A stretch of 25,192 bases of DNA from a virus. The stretch's first letter is position 1. Each line of letters starts with the position of its first letter. Of the stretch, positions 1 to 7,372 are shown one piece after another. Where the stretch lies: the IMG/VR virus record IMGVR_UViG_3300009161_001944, positions 1-25,192 of that record, one strand, 5' to 3'. Position numbers and translations under genes: made by a program. Under the pieces are notes generated by a model that did not search any database, was not told the origin of the DNA, and saw only the letters and a list, made by a program, of their open reading frames with translations.

Positions 1-465
1 CATTGCATATAGTTGTTTATCCTTCCAATCAAACATTCTAAAGTTCCAACCATATGATCCATTATATGGGATAAATTTATCCTCCATATGTAATACTGCC
101 GAATCACTATAGACAAATCCTGTTTCATCATCTTGATATGCAACATTTAATTTTTCAAGACAGTTTGGAATTAATATATCGTCGTGATCTACTTCTACTA
201 AAACGTCGCCAGTACCGCAGGCAAATGCCAACTTTTTAATGGCGCCAATGTTACTATTTTTTTCTTCAGTTCTGAATAGTTTGACTTTTGGATTATTTTT
301 TATAATGTCTGGAATATTTGCTGCAATACATTGATTATTCAAATACAATACCCATTCCCAATTTTCATAAGTTTGTTGACAAATGCTATCATACAGCTCC
401 AAGAGAAATACAATATTACCAGGATTGTGTTCAGGTGTGATAAGGCTAAATTTTAAGTTTTTCAT
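1..465 (-). CDS. Family 2 glycosyltransferase, C-terminus cut by window edge
   Basis: The minus frame opens with ATG at 465 and stays open for 155 codons to the left edge, so only the N-terminal part is seen. It begins MKNLKFSLITPEHNPGN, a GT-A first strand, followed by QTYENWEWVLYLNN, and has a DHDD motif near residue 98 (VLVEVDHDDILIPNCLEKL), the metal/nucleotide-sugar binding acidic motif of family 2 glycosyltransferases. It probably transfers a sugar from a nucleotide-sugar donor; acceptor unknown. Its ATG lies one base after the stop of the 765-aa glycosyltransferase fusion upstream, with no clear Shine-Dalgarno, so translational coupling is likely. The family call is firm, the substrate is not. 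Confidence 0.85.
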   Translation of the reverse strand, partial: MKNLKFSLITPEHNPGNIVFLLELYDSICQQTYENWEWVLYLNNQCIAANIPDIIKNNPKVKLFRTEEKNSNIGAIKKLAFACGTGDVLVEVDHDDILIPNCLEKLNVAYQDDETGFVYSDSAVLHMEDKFIPYNGSYGWNFRMFDWKDKQLYAM

Positions 466-466
466 T

Positions 467-2764
467 TTAATCAAAGAAGAATAAGTGTGTTAAACGACCG
501 TCTTCTTTTGTTTTTCCAAAGTAAGGACCTGCTGAATGAATGCTTTGTGCATCCATAATAACAAGTCTATTATACATGTTTGCTGCTGAAGCCACAACTT
601 CAAATTTTGTAGAATCTAAAAATCCACCTTCAAATGCCATGTTAATGCCTGGGTCATTTATATGACCTGCTTTATTAATTTTAGAACGAATCAATCTTGT
701 TCCGCTTTCAATTGGGGCATTTGGAGTTAAGTAAATCATAGCGGCCCATTTTTGTAAATCGTGATGATAAACTTGTGGGTCAAATGATGTTGTAATTTGG
801 AAACATCCGTTAGGCATATTGGTGTCAAAATTTACAATCTTTTGACCAATAATACTTTCAAATGATTCTACAATACCTGGTGGATGATATGCCAACACTG
901 ATCTTGAACCTTTATAAAATCTAAGATCTTCATTGAATTCAACTCCCAACGCATATTGACGAATTTCATCAGGATTACTATAAAAGTTATCCACTACAAA
1001 TAGTTTCTTATTTGAAGACTTATTAATCATAAATGTAAAAGTTTGTGGCGTTGTTGTTTTCATATTTGATAATGCTCTATTATGCAGATCCTGTACACGA
1101 TTACTGGGACTATCAACATACACGCTACTATCAATCATCATAAAATATGTAGGGAAAGGATTCTTTCTTTCTGGATCTACTAACCGTGTTGTAATTTCCA
1201 ACATTTTATCATAGTGGCCCAATTCTTCATAAATTACAGCTAATGGAACTAAGTGGTCATTTCTTGTAGGTGCAAACCCTTCTGCAAGAATAAATGTTTC
1301 AATAGCGTTATCTACCTCGCCAATAAACTTTTGATTTTCGCCAATAAGAACCATGGCCATGTAGGCCATTTCGTGAATGCCCTTAGCTGTTTTGGTATTA
1401 CTAAAATCGTGAGTTGTGTTTAAGTACTCTTTGAAATAATATATACATCGTCTAGAAAATTCTTTTTGTTGAGATTCACCTAACGGGAATGATGGATTTT
1501 GATGTGCATCGTTATAGCTTTTGCCAATGTACCAAAAATGATAAAGATCAGTAAGGATTGAATTTTCCTTAATCATCTTTTCTTCTAATATCAATGCATC
1601 ACTGATAAACTTTGTGGGATTGCTCCAACTTTGGCCATCAGGAAAACCAATCTGTCTAATTTTATTAGGTAGATCGTATCTATCAAAATGTTCACCAAGA
1701 TCATTATCTGTAGTATAGATAGTTTCGTGGCAAGGGTCGTGATTAAATCTCCAATTCATCCGAGCATTCCACATCCAAGCTCGGTAATATATTGAGTTTC
1801 CTTGTTGTGCAGTTATATGGAATGAATGATGTGAATGATTATATAGTGGTGCCCAACTGAAATCTTCATCAACTTCCAAAATTTCATCGCAGTCCATTTT
1901 AAGGATCCAATCACACCCGTGATCAAGTTTTTGTGTATACTGTATTAAATGATCTCGATTCCAACCAAATCCCTTCCATCCTTCTTCACAGTTATAAATC
2001 ACTCCTGGAATGTTTTTATCTTTAAAGAAATCTTCTACGATTTCTTGAGTACCATCAGTTGATCCGTTGTTTTGAATAACATAGAAATCAATATATTTGT
2101 AACAAGATTCCAACATTCTACGAATCACTTTGGATTCGTTTTTAAACATTGTAATCATTACAATTTTGGCTAAAATTTCGTGGCCATTTTTGTTTGGTCT
2201 AAGATAATTGTAATAACATAAATCTTTTTGAATAGCTAAACAAGATCCTGTAAAGTTAAAACAATCTTCAGCATAAATTCCATCTGCTTCATATTGCAAT
2301 CTAAATCTAAAATTCTTGGCAATATCCCATCGCACCATATACTGTGCAGTATCGATGTTGCCTGATGCGGGTGTATTTGTTGAGTCAGCCCTATGATAAT
2401 TATTAAACCAACATTGACCCCAAGTAATTAGAGTATTATTAGTCAAATGATCTTTAACATTCTCCCACCAGTCGGGATGTATGATATTGTCATCGTCTAA
2501 TATATACAACCAATCTTGGTCAGTAATAATTCCGCTATCATATAGATAATTTAATCCAGTATTTCTGGCATAATTTCCATATTGTCCGGTCATTGGCGAT
2601 GTTAAATGAATGGCATTTTCCATCTCCACAGGGTCTTTAACTGTTGGATCAAATACAATAATCCACTGTATGCGTTCTGTTGGGAACGATTCTAATAGTT
2701 TAGGAAGGTTATAAGGTCTAGTACAAGCAGTAAGTATAAAAATTTTAGGTAATGATGTGTTCAT
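467..2764 (-). CDS. Fusion protein: glycosyltransferase - family 2 glycosyltransferase - helical linker - 2OG-Fe(II) oxygenase-like domain
   Basis: A 765-aa protein with several modules. Residues about 7-185 form a GT-A-like domain with acidic motif LYILDDDN (86-93) and a later EDC motif. Residues about 199-420 form a second, canonical family 2 domain: MITMFKNE at 203-210, NNGSTDGT at 232-239, and metal motif MDCDE at 290-294. Residues about 455-535 are helical and TPR-like. Residues about 585-765 resemble prolyl-hydroxylase-like 2OG oxygenases: H667-H-D669, distal H743 in IHSAG and R757 in GRLTH are plausible iron and 2OG ligands. The combination suggests coupled hydroxylation and glycosylation of one target, which is inference. 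No Shine-Dalgarno is seen before the ATG at 2764; a TTAAATA box lies only five bases upstream. Domain 2 is most certain, domain 1 and the oxygenase slightly less. Confidence 0.85.
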   Translation of the reverse strand: MNTSLPKIFILTACTRPYNLPKLLESFPTERIQWIIVFDPTVKDPVEMENAIHLTSPMTGQYGNYARNTGLNYLYDSGIITDQDWLYILDDDNIIHPDWWENVKDHLTNNTLITWGQCWFNNYHRADSTNTPASGNIDTAQYMVRWDIAKNFRFRLQYEADGIYAEDCFNFTGSCLAIQKDLCYYNYLRPNKNGHEILAKIVMITMFKNESKVIRRMLESCYKYIDFYVIQNNGSTDGTQEIVEDFFKDKNIPGVIYNCEEGWKGFGWNRDHLIQYTQKLDHGCDWILKMDCDEILEVDEDFSWAPLYNHSHHSFHITAQQGNSIYYRAWMWNARMNWRFNHDPCHETIYTTDNDLGEHFDRYDLPNKIRQIGFPDGQSWSNPTKFISDALILEEKMIKENSILTDLYHFWYIGKSYNDAHQNPSFPLGESQQKEFSRRCIYYFKEYLNTTHDFSNTKTAKGIHEMAYMAMVLIGENQKFIGEVDNAIETFILAEGFAPTRNDHLVPLAVIYEELGHYDKMLEITTRLVDPERKNPFPTYFMMIDSSVYVDSPSNRVQDLHNRALSNMKTTTPQTFTFMINKSSNKKLFVVDNFYSNPDEIRQYALGVEFNEDLRFYKGSRSVLAYHPPGIVESFESIIGQKIVNFDTNMPNGCFQITTSFDPQVYHHDLQKWAAMIYLTPNAPIESGTRLIRSKINKAGHINDPGINMAFEGGFLDSTKFEVVASAANMYNRLVIMDAQSIHSAGPYFGKTKEDGRLTHLFFFD

Positions 2765-2819
2765 AGATATATTTAAGATATACGGTTTTTAGCCAATGCA
2801 AAACTGACTAAGTTTTTTC

Positions 2820-3851
2820 TTACGCCAACTCAAGTTCTAGTGCCCGGTTGTACACTTGAGCACTGGATAAGTTTTTTCCCTTACTTTCGCACATGATATC
2901 AAAATGCTCCCAGAAGCTGAGCGCCCAATCAGTCACAGGCTGATTCCAGTACCAATCACTGTGTGCTCGCATCTTTTGTTTTTTGTAACCTGTGGCCAGT
3001 AGTTGTGCATGGTCTGGCATGACATCAACAGGGTGATCCACTAACACGTCTTCACGGCTTACAGAGTAGTGCATGGTAGGACGCACACCTCGCCATGAAT
3101 CAATTATACGTTTCACTCTGTCGTCTGTGGGTTGAATGTATTCACCAGTACGAATCCAGTGATGGTGAATGTCCAGAACTAGAGCGCAATGATCCACCAG
3201 TTCAATACTGCTGTCTACACCCCATGAGTTTTCATCATTCTCGATAGTAATGCAGTTGCGAGCTTCAGGGCTCAGACGTTTCAGTGTTTCCTTGATGCCT
3301 TCGGGGCCACGCTTGCCACTAATATGCACATTGATCTTCATGTCTTGAAAGGTCTTGCCAAAGCCCATCCACCGTGCCATGTCCGCATGGTATTCAAATT
3401 CTTCAATCGATCGTTCCACAATGCCAGGATTTTCACTGCTTAGAACACAGAACTGTCCAGGATGGAAGCTAAGCCGAACATTATTGTCCCTAGCACTGTT
3501 GCCAATAGTGATAAAATTTTTATTGCAATAGTTAACAACATCGCTACGACGCCAAAAATAACTCCAGTCGCGTTGGGTATAAACAGGCAAAATATCACTG
3601 CCAAGCCGAACCATCCTAAGATTTTCATCAAGACCACCTACACGTTCAACGAGCTTGCGAACAGCTTCGATATTACCTACCATTAGGTCCCATAGCTTTT
3701 GTTCTGCAATTTCTTTGCTCTGTCTATTTAACCATGCGACAGTAGTACTGCCGGTATTATACTGTTTGGCATCATCGTTGGGTTTGATACCATTAACTTG
3801 TGCAGGAGTGTCGATCCACTTGCACGCGAATCCCAGACGTTTTATTACCAT
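2820..3851 (-). CDS. uvsE: UV damage endonuclease UvdE/UvsE
   Basis: UvdE enzymes are TIM-barrel metal-dependent endonucleases that nick DNA immediately 5' of UV photoproducts and start an alternative excision repair. This 343-aa protein starts with the family signature LGFACKW and shows the conserved metal and catalytic segments in order: LSFHPGQF (127-134), HISGK (176-180), ENDE (204-207), LDIHHH (226-231), MRAHSD (294-299) and a C-terminal ESKGKN (322-327) matching the family's acidic/lysine end. Length fits the family. It has its own consensus sigma70 promoter (3885-3913) and is followed by the 765-aa glycosyltransferase fusion after a 55-base gap. A repair enzyme suits a phage exposed to sunlight, as in surface water; that setting is inference. 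Confidence 0.95.
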   Translation of the reverse strand: MVIKRLGFACKWIDTPAQVNGIKPNDDAKQYNTGSTTVAWLNRQSKEIAEQKLWDLMVGNIEAVRKLVERVGGLDENLRMVRLGSDILPVYTQRDWSYFWRRSDVVNYCNKNFITIGNSARDNNVRLSFHPGQFCVLSSENPGIVERSIEEFEYHADMARWMGFGKTFQDMKINVHISGKRGPEGIKETLKRLSPEARNCITIENDENSWGVDSSIELVDHCALVLDIHHHWIRTGEYIQPTDDRVKRIIDSWRGVRPTMHYSVSREDVLVDHPVDVMPDHAQLLATGYKKQKMRAHSDWYWNQPVTDWALSFWEHFDIMCESKGKNLSSAQVYNRALELELA

Positions 3852-3875
3852 ATTTTATCCATTTACAAGCAAACA

Positions 3876-3883
3876 CATAAATA
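3876..3883 (+). promoter_or_regulatory. T4-late-like promoter box for the GIY-YIG gene
   Basis: CATAAATA on the plus strand resembles the T4-type late promoter core TATAAATA. A start about six bases downstream would leave a leader of about 25 bases before the ATG at 3915. The second homing endonuclease in this window has the same ATAAATA core at a similar distance, which supports the reading. In AT-rich DNA a single 7-base match would be weak on its own. Confidence 0.45.
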
Positions 3884-3884
3884 T

Positions 3885-3913
3885 ATTATACAACATTATT
3901 TAATAAAAGTCAA
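3885..3913 (-). promoter_or_regulatory. Sigma70-type promoter of uvsE
   Basis: On the minus strand TTGACT (3913-3908) and TATAAT (3890-3885) are separated by exactly 17 bases. Transcription would start near 3878, giving a leader of about 27 bases before the uvsE ATG at 3851. The -35 box ends one base from the ATG of the plus-strand homing endonuclease at 3915. The spacer contains TTAAATAA, a possible overlapping late element. Confidence 0.75.
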
Positions 3914-3914
3914 C

Positions 3915-4694
3915 ATGGCAAATACCAAACATCAAAATAAAAGAAAATTCCATACCGTTTATCAAACTACTAACCTGATAAACAATAAGATTTATGTAGG
4001 TGCTCATTCTACAGATGACTTAATTGACGATTATTGTGGATCCGGAACTAACATAAATCGTGCTTTGGAGAAATACGGAAAATCTTCTTTTAAAAAAGAT
4101 ATATTATATGTATTTGAAACGCCAGAGGAAATGTTTTCTAAAGAAAAAGAAATTGTAAACGCTAATTTCGTGAGACGTCCTGATGTTTATAATATCGTAG
4201 AAGGTGGGTATGGGGGATATAATAAAGGAACTACAGGGCTAAAACATCTTTACCATTTAATTACTAATGAAAGATGTGCGGTTCATCCTAACGCTGTAGA
4301 TAAAATGTTACAAAAAGGTTGGTCACTGGGTAGGAATATGTCTCCTACAACAGATACTATTTGGATTTATAAAAATACTGAGAAGAAGATGATAAATCCA
4401 ACCGACTTATCTGTATATGTTAAAGAAGGGTGGCAGAAGGGGCTTCCTAAATCACCCACACATGGAAAAGTTTGGATTTTTCATCCTAATTCATCTGAGT
4501 ATAGTTTGTGCGAAACTTCTGAACTTTCAGTAAAATTATCTATTGGTTGGATTAAAAAGAAGTGGGCTCCTGTTAAAAAAGGAGCCGCTTGGGTAAACAA
4601 CGGTGTTGATAATCTTCGAATTCCTAAAGAAGAAATAGATGCCTATACTTCTAAAGGTTGGAAAAAAGGAATGATCACATCTCGGTGGAATTAA
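3915..4694 (+). CDS. GIY-YIG homing endonuclease with C-terminal repeats
   Basis: A free-standing homing endonuclease of the GIY-YIG class, 259 aa from the ATG at 3915. An upstream in-frame ATG at 3798 would overlap uvsE and lies before the late-type promoter, so it was not used. The nuclease core is FHTVYQTTNLINNKIYVGAH (GIY as VYQ, YIG as YVG), then YCGSGTNINRALEKYGKSSF, a catalytic-type glutamate in SKEKEIVN and the YNIVEGGYGG end. After about residue 110 come four related units of about 30 residues ending in GWxxG or GWxKK motifs, likely DNA-binding. It is on the strand opposite to its neighbours, and its stop shares TTAA with the stop of the convergent 60-aa gene. No Shine-Dalgarno is evident. 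Confidence 0.9.
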   Translation: MANTKHQNKRKFHTVYQTTNLINNKIYVGAHSTDDLIDDYCGSGTNINRALEKYGKSSFKKDILYVFETPEEMFSKEKEIVNANFVRRPDVYNIVEGGYGGYNKGTTGLKHLYHLITNERCAVHPNAVDKMLQKGWSLGRNMSPTTDTIWIYKNTEKKMINPTDLSVYVKEGWQKGLPKSPTHGKVWIFHPNSSEYSLCETSELSVKLSIGWIKKKWAPVKKGAAWVNNGVDNLRIPKEEIDAYTSKGWKKGMITSRWN

Positions 4695-4873
4695 TCACTT
4701 TTAACTTTCGATAGAGTCCATGAACCGTCTTCGTTATCTTTCCAATCCAGCGTATCGCCTTCTACCCAACCTTGTTGATCCAGAAAGTCTTGCGGCAGTG
4801 GCATTACAAGATCGCCACTGCCGTCATCAGCTTCTTCTACAGTTACTGTCCACGATGTTTTAGGTTCAGTCAT
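4691..4873 (-). CDS. AbrB/MazE-like small protein
   Basis: A 60-aa acidic protein. The central segment LVMPLPQDFLDQQGWVEGDT, followed by LDWKDNEDGSWTLSKV, has the strand-turn-strand pattern of the SpoVT-AbrB swapped-hairpin fold (a proline-led strand, a helix, then GWxxGD). Such proteins are often DNA-binding transition regulators or antitoxins, but no toxin gene lies next to it, and phages carry many stand-alone versions of unknown role. The ATG overlaps the stop of the 58-aa gene upstream, so translation is probably coupled. Confidence 0.7.
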   Translation of the reverse strand: MTEPKTSWTVTVEEADDGSGDLVMPLPQDFLDQQGWVEGDTLDWKDNEDGSWTLSKVKSD

Positions 4874-5046
4874 GTCATTCTCACATTTCTAAATTTAAAG
4901 TTAACATATATAATGGCAACATCTATAGCCGCCCAAATGTAATCACCCTTGGAAAAACTATGTAAACAACTCATAGAAAGAATTCCAATGATAAACCATG
5001 TGATTGCATCTTGGTTGCAAACATACCAACGTCTAAATGTGTTCAT
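4870..5046 (-). CDS. Small hydrophobic protein, 58 aa
   Basis: Reading from the ATG at 5046 gives 58 residues starting MNTFRRWYVCNQDAITWFI and containing two hydrophobic stretches (about 16-27, TWFIIGILSMSC, and 37-49, YIWAAIDVAIIYV), so it is probably membrane-associated. AAGGAACAG lies six to ten bases before the ATG, a good Shine-Dalgarno. Its TGA overlaps the ATG of the next gene at 4873. A sigma70-type promoter lies just upstream at 5069-5097. Function unknown. Confidence 0.7.
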   Translation of the reverse strand: MNTFRRWYVCNQDAITWFIIGILSMSCLHSFSKGDYIWAAIDVAIIYVNFKFRNVRMT

Positions 5047-5068
5047 TACTGTTCCTTATCATATTACT

Positions 5069-5097
5069 ATTTTACACTATTTTGCGGAAATAGTCAA
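5069..5097 (-). promoter_or_regulatory. Sigma70-type promoter upstream of the 58-aa gene
   Basis: TTGACT (5097-5092) and TAAAAT (5074-5069) lie 17 bases apart on the minus strand. The boxes overlap the last codons and stop of the UXS-like gene. A start near 5062 would give a leader of about 16 bases to the ATG at 5046, placing the AAGGA site near the RNA 5' end. Confidence 0.6.
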
Positions 5098-6007
5098 TCG
5101 TTTTGATTAAGCCCTGCTCCAAATTAATCTTAGGTTCCCAGTTAAGCATGGTCTTTGCTTGAGTAATATCGGGCCTTCGTTGTTTTGGATCATCCTTGGG
5201 CAACGGGAATTGAACTATTCGACTTTTACTACCAGTTAATTCAATAACTTTTTCTGCTAATTCCCACATGGTAAATTCACCTGGATTACCAATATTTACA
5301 GGCCCAATAAATTCATCATCATTATGATTCATCATTGCCTGCATAGCATCCAAAAGATCATCAACGTAACAGAAACTGCGAGTTTGTTGGCCAGTACCGT
5401 AGATAGTGATGTCCTGACCTTTTAGAGCCTGAACAATGAAATTACTCACCACTCTACCATCATTTTCCGCCATTCTAGGGCCATAAGTGTTGAAAATACG
5501 CACAATTTTAGCTTTGATATCGTGAGTACGATAGTAGTCCATAAACAGTGTTTCGGCAGCACGTTTACCTTCATCGTAGCAACTACGTATACCAATTGGA
5601 TTTACGTTACCCCAATATTCTTCTACTTGTGGGTTTACAGTGGGATCACCATAAATTTCACTAGTACTTGCCTGCAAAATTTTAGCATCAGTACGTTTAG
5701 CAAGTCCTAACATATTGAATGAACCAATTACACTAGTTTTCATTGTTTGTATTGGGTCCCATTGATAGTAGTAAGGGCTTGCAGGACAAGCAAGATTATA
5801 AATCTCATTAACTTCCACATACAATGGAATACATATGTCTTGCCGAATAACTTCGAAGTTTTTATAATCCAACAGGTGTTCAATGTTCTTTTTACTGCCT
5901 GTAAAGTAATTATCAACACAAAGCACATGATGTCCTTGGGCAACAAGTCTCTCACATAAGTGGCTACCTAAAAATCCAGCGCCACCGGTTACTAATATTT
6001 TCTTCAT
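5072..6007 (-). CDS. UDP-glucuronate decarboxylase (UDP-xylose synthase)-like, extended SDR
   Basis: A 311-aa extended short-chain dehydrogenase/reductase. The NAD-binding Rossmann motif is [12 protein letters not shown] (5-16). The catalytic STSE (114-117), Y144xxxK148 in SCYDEGKR, and QTRSF with R210 match the pattern that distinguishes UDP-xylose synthases (a catalytic glutamate after TS and an arginine in TRxF) from other nucleotide-sugar epimerases. The enzyme would convert UDP-glucuronate to UDP-xylose using bound NAD. The UDP-glucose dehydrogenase-like gene at 22440-23375 could supply its substrate. The start at 6007 has AAAGG seven bases upstream and overlaps the stop of the cytidylyltransferase gene by four bases. 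The superfamily is certain; the exact reaction is likely. Confidence 0.88.
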   Translation of the reverse strand: MKKILVTGGAGFLGSHLCERLVAQGHHVLCVDNYFTGSKKNIEHLLDYKNFEVIRQDICIPLYVEVNEIYNLACPASPYYYQWDPIQTMKTSVIGSFNMLGLAKRTDAKILQASTSEIYGDPTVNPQVEEYWGNVNPIGIRSCYDEGKRAAETLFMDYYRTHDIKAKIVRIFNTYGPRMAENDGRVVSNFIVQALKGQDITIYGTGQQTRSFCYVDDLLDAMQAMMNHNDDEFIGPVNIGNPGEFTMWELAEKVIELTGSKSRIVQFPLPKDDPKQRRPDITQAKTMLNWEPKINLEQGLIKTIDYFRKIV

Positions 6008-6495
6008 TCTGGTACCTTTATTAATTCTGGTGAGTATTGTGGTAGGTCAGCTTCCTTACTGTCAACTCCTACATTCTTTTCATTTTCAAGTCGAGCTGTT
6101 CTGGAACGCAGTTCACTTGAACTATAATTATGCTGACGTTTATGATAATGTAACTCAATACCATTATTCATACACCATTGTTTACCTGTAAAATCTCTAT
6201 TCAAATATTCGTCACTTAAAAAACGTATGTGAATAGTTTGAGTTTGTATCAGTTGTAATAGATCATATTCAGTTTCGTAGATGAGAATTTCATCCACATA
6301 CTTACACGCCTGTAATTGTACATGACGTTCATATGCACTTTGTACAGGTCTATTTTTAACACCCGGCCTGTCAATAGTAGGATCAATTTGTAATGCTACA
6401 ATAAGATAATCGCATAGTTGTTTTTCCATCTTTAACATGGTAACATGGCCTGCATGTAGTAAATCAAAACTACTACAGTTAAATCCAATTTTCAT
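6004..6495 (-). CDS. Cytidylyltransferase-like nucleotidyltransferase
   Basis: A 163-aa protein of the HxGH nucleotidyltransferase superfamily, close to glycerol-3-phosphate and ADP-heptose type cytidylyltransferases. The nucleotide-binding HAGH is at 14-17, preceded by a [10 protein letters not shown] strand; a second conserved block [13 protein letters not shown] lies near residue 50, and [11 protein letters not shown] near 122 replaces the usual RTxGISTS motif. It probably joins CMP or a related nucleotide to a phosphorylated sugar or alcohol. The last 20-25 residues are variable and acidic. It sits between the RmlC-like epimerase and the UXS-like enzyme with four-base overlaps on both sides, so all three probably belong to one sugar pathway. 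AAAAGGA precedes the start. Confidence 0.85.
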   Translation of the reverse strand: MKIGFNCSSFDLLHAGHVTMLKMEKQLCDYLIVALQIDPTIDRPGVKNRPVQSAYERHVQLQACKYVDEILIYETEYDLLQLIQTQTIHIRFLSDEYLNRDFTGKQWCMNNGIELHYHKRQHNYSSSELRSRTARLENEKNVGVDSKEADLPQYSPELIKVPE

Positions 6496-6965
6496 ACTGC
6501 GTCCTTTTCTGATAAATGTGGAGTGCCGTCAATAGGCCATTTAATTCCATATTTGTTCCAATTAAAGTTTTCTTCTTCTGCTTTATTGTATGGAGCATCT
6601 ACTACATATTGTACTATTGCTAGGTCTGATAATACTAGATATCCGTGGGCATATTGTGGCGGAATTAGTAATGCATTAGTGTTGTTTAGAAAAATGCCAA
6701 ACCATTTACCAGTTTCTGGATCAAGTGCTACATCAAATATACTTCCATAAACTGGCATTACCAGCTTGGATTGATTTTGTCGATGCATACCCCGCAGCAC
6801 GTCACGTTTGGAATTGGCAATATTTAATTGACGAAAATCACCACGCATTAAGTCAGTATTAATTTTCCATAGCTCGCAGAAACTGCCTCTATCATCTTTA
6901 TATTTTGTATGTTCAATTATTTGTAGTCCAGGTAACATTTCACCAAAAGTGTTTTGATCAATCAT
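6492..6965 (-). CDS. dTDP-4-dehydrorhamnose 3,5-epimerase-like (RmlC family cupin)
   Basis: The frame is open from an ATG at 6989, but GGAG sits ten bases before the ATG at 6965, which also overlaps the stop of the 47-aa gene upstream, so 157 aa starting MIDQNTFGEML is preferred. It is a cupin of the RmlC family: DRGSFCELW, then LRGMHRQNQSKLVMPVYGS with the catalytic-type histidine, IFDVALDPETGKW, and IPPQYAHGYLVLSD. RmlC epimerises C3 and C5 of a 4-keto-6-deoxy nucleotide sugar. RmlA, RmlB and RmlD partners are not in the window, so it may act on another 4-keto sugar or on a host-supplied one. Confidence 0.88.
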   Translation of the reverse strand: MIDQNTFGEMLPGLQIIEHTKYKDDRGSFCELWKINTDLMRGDFRQLNIANSKRDVLRGMHRQNQSKLVMPVYGSIFDVALDPETGKWFGIFLNNTNALLIPPQYAHGYLVLSDLAIVQYVVDAPYNKAEEENFNWNKYGIKWPIDGTPHLSEKDAV

Positions 6966-7101
6966 TATTTTTTGTCTCCACAATACCATATTGGCGATAT
7001 AGCCAAGCTATAAAGTTTTCAATATCTAGCTTTGGTCCTACCTGATCTGAATATACTGTATAGGCAATTGTTACTCGTTCTAACCAATCTTTGTCAATCA
7101 T
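6958..7101 (-). CDS. Small protein, 47 aa, wedged between mazG and rmlC-like genes
   Basis: Reading from the ATG at 7101 gives 47 residues, starting MIDKDWLERVTIAY and containing DIENFIAWLYRQYGI. Both ends use the same eight-base overlap ATGATTGA: its ATG overlaps the mazG stop, and its TGA overlaps the ATG of the RmlC-like gene. No independent Shine-Dalgarno is clear, so it should be translated by coupling. No known domain is recognised. Confidence 0.6.
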   Translation of the reverse strand: MIDKDWLERVTIAYTVYSDQVGPKLDIENFIAWLYRQYGIVETKNND

Positions 7102-7366
7102 AAATTGTGGACCATTTCTTAAGTTTTTCAATTTTTGCTAGCTTGGCAACTTCCATATTCCCCCAAGATACAATGTCCATTTCTTTCATAATATCAACCA
7201 TTGCTAACAAGTCACCGAGTTCTTCTTCTAAATGCTCGCGGTTAGTTTTTGGTTTGCCAGGTTTATAGTTATCAATACCAAAGCGACTGACTTTGCTAAC
7301 TGCTTGAATAACTTCTGCACATTCTTCTTGCAGAATATCCATTACTTCTTTTTCTTTGTTGTTCAT
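7094..7366 (-). CDS. MazG-like nucleotide pyrophosphohydrolase
   Basis: A 90-aa all-alpha NTP pyrophosphohydrolase. The metal-binding motifs of the superfamily are present: EECAE at 14-18 and EELGD at 48-52 (ExxD), with the helical spacing of a single MazG-like domain. It hydrolyses a nucleoside triphosphate, or possibly ppGpp, to the monophosphate and pyrophosphate; in phages such enzymes are thought to modulate host nucleotide signalling or remove unwanted dNTPs. The substrate cannot be read from sequence. A second relative lies at 16756-17121. Confidence 0.85.
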   Translation of the reverse strand: MNNKEKEVMDILQEECAEVIQAVSKVSRFGIDNYKPGKPKTNREHLEEELGDLLAMVDIMKEMDIVSWGNMEVAKLAKIEKLKKWSTIYD

Positions 7367-7372
7367 TTTAAA

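Noticed and set aside
985-995. A third DnaA-like box TTATCCACT
   Set aside because: One mismatch, single, and inside the coding sequence of the oxygenase domain; probably chance.
2770-2776. TTAAATA box before the 765-aa gene as a late promoter
   Set aside because: It lies only five bases from the ATG, so RNA would begin at or after the start codon; kept only as a remark.
3798-3914. Upstream extension of the GIY-YIG frame to an ATG at 3798
   Set aside because: It would overlap the uvsE 5' end and contain the promoter region; the extra residues are unlike the nuclease domain and the late-type box lies inside.
4691-4873. AbrB-like protein as half of a toxin-antitoxin pair
   Set aside because: The neighbouring 58-aa gene is a membrane-type protein unlike known toxins that pair with AbrB-like antitoxins, so no toxin can be named.
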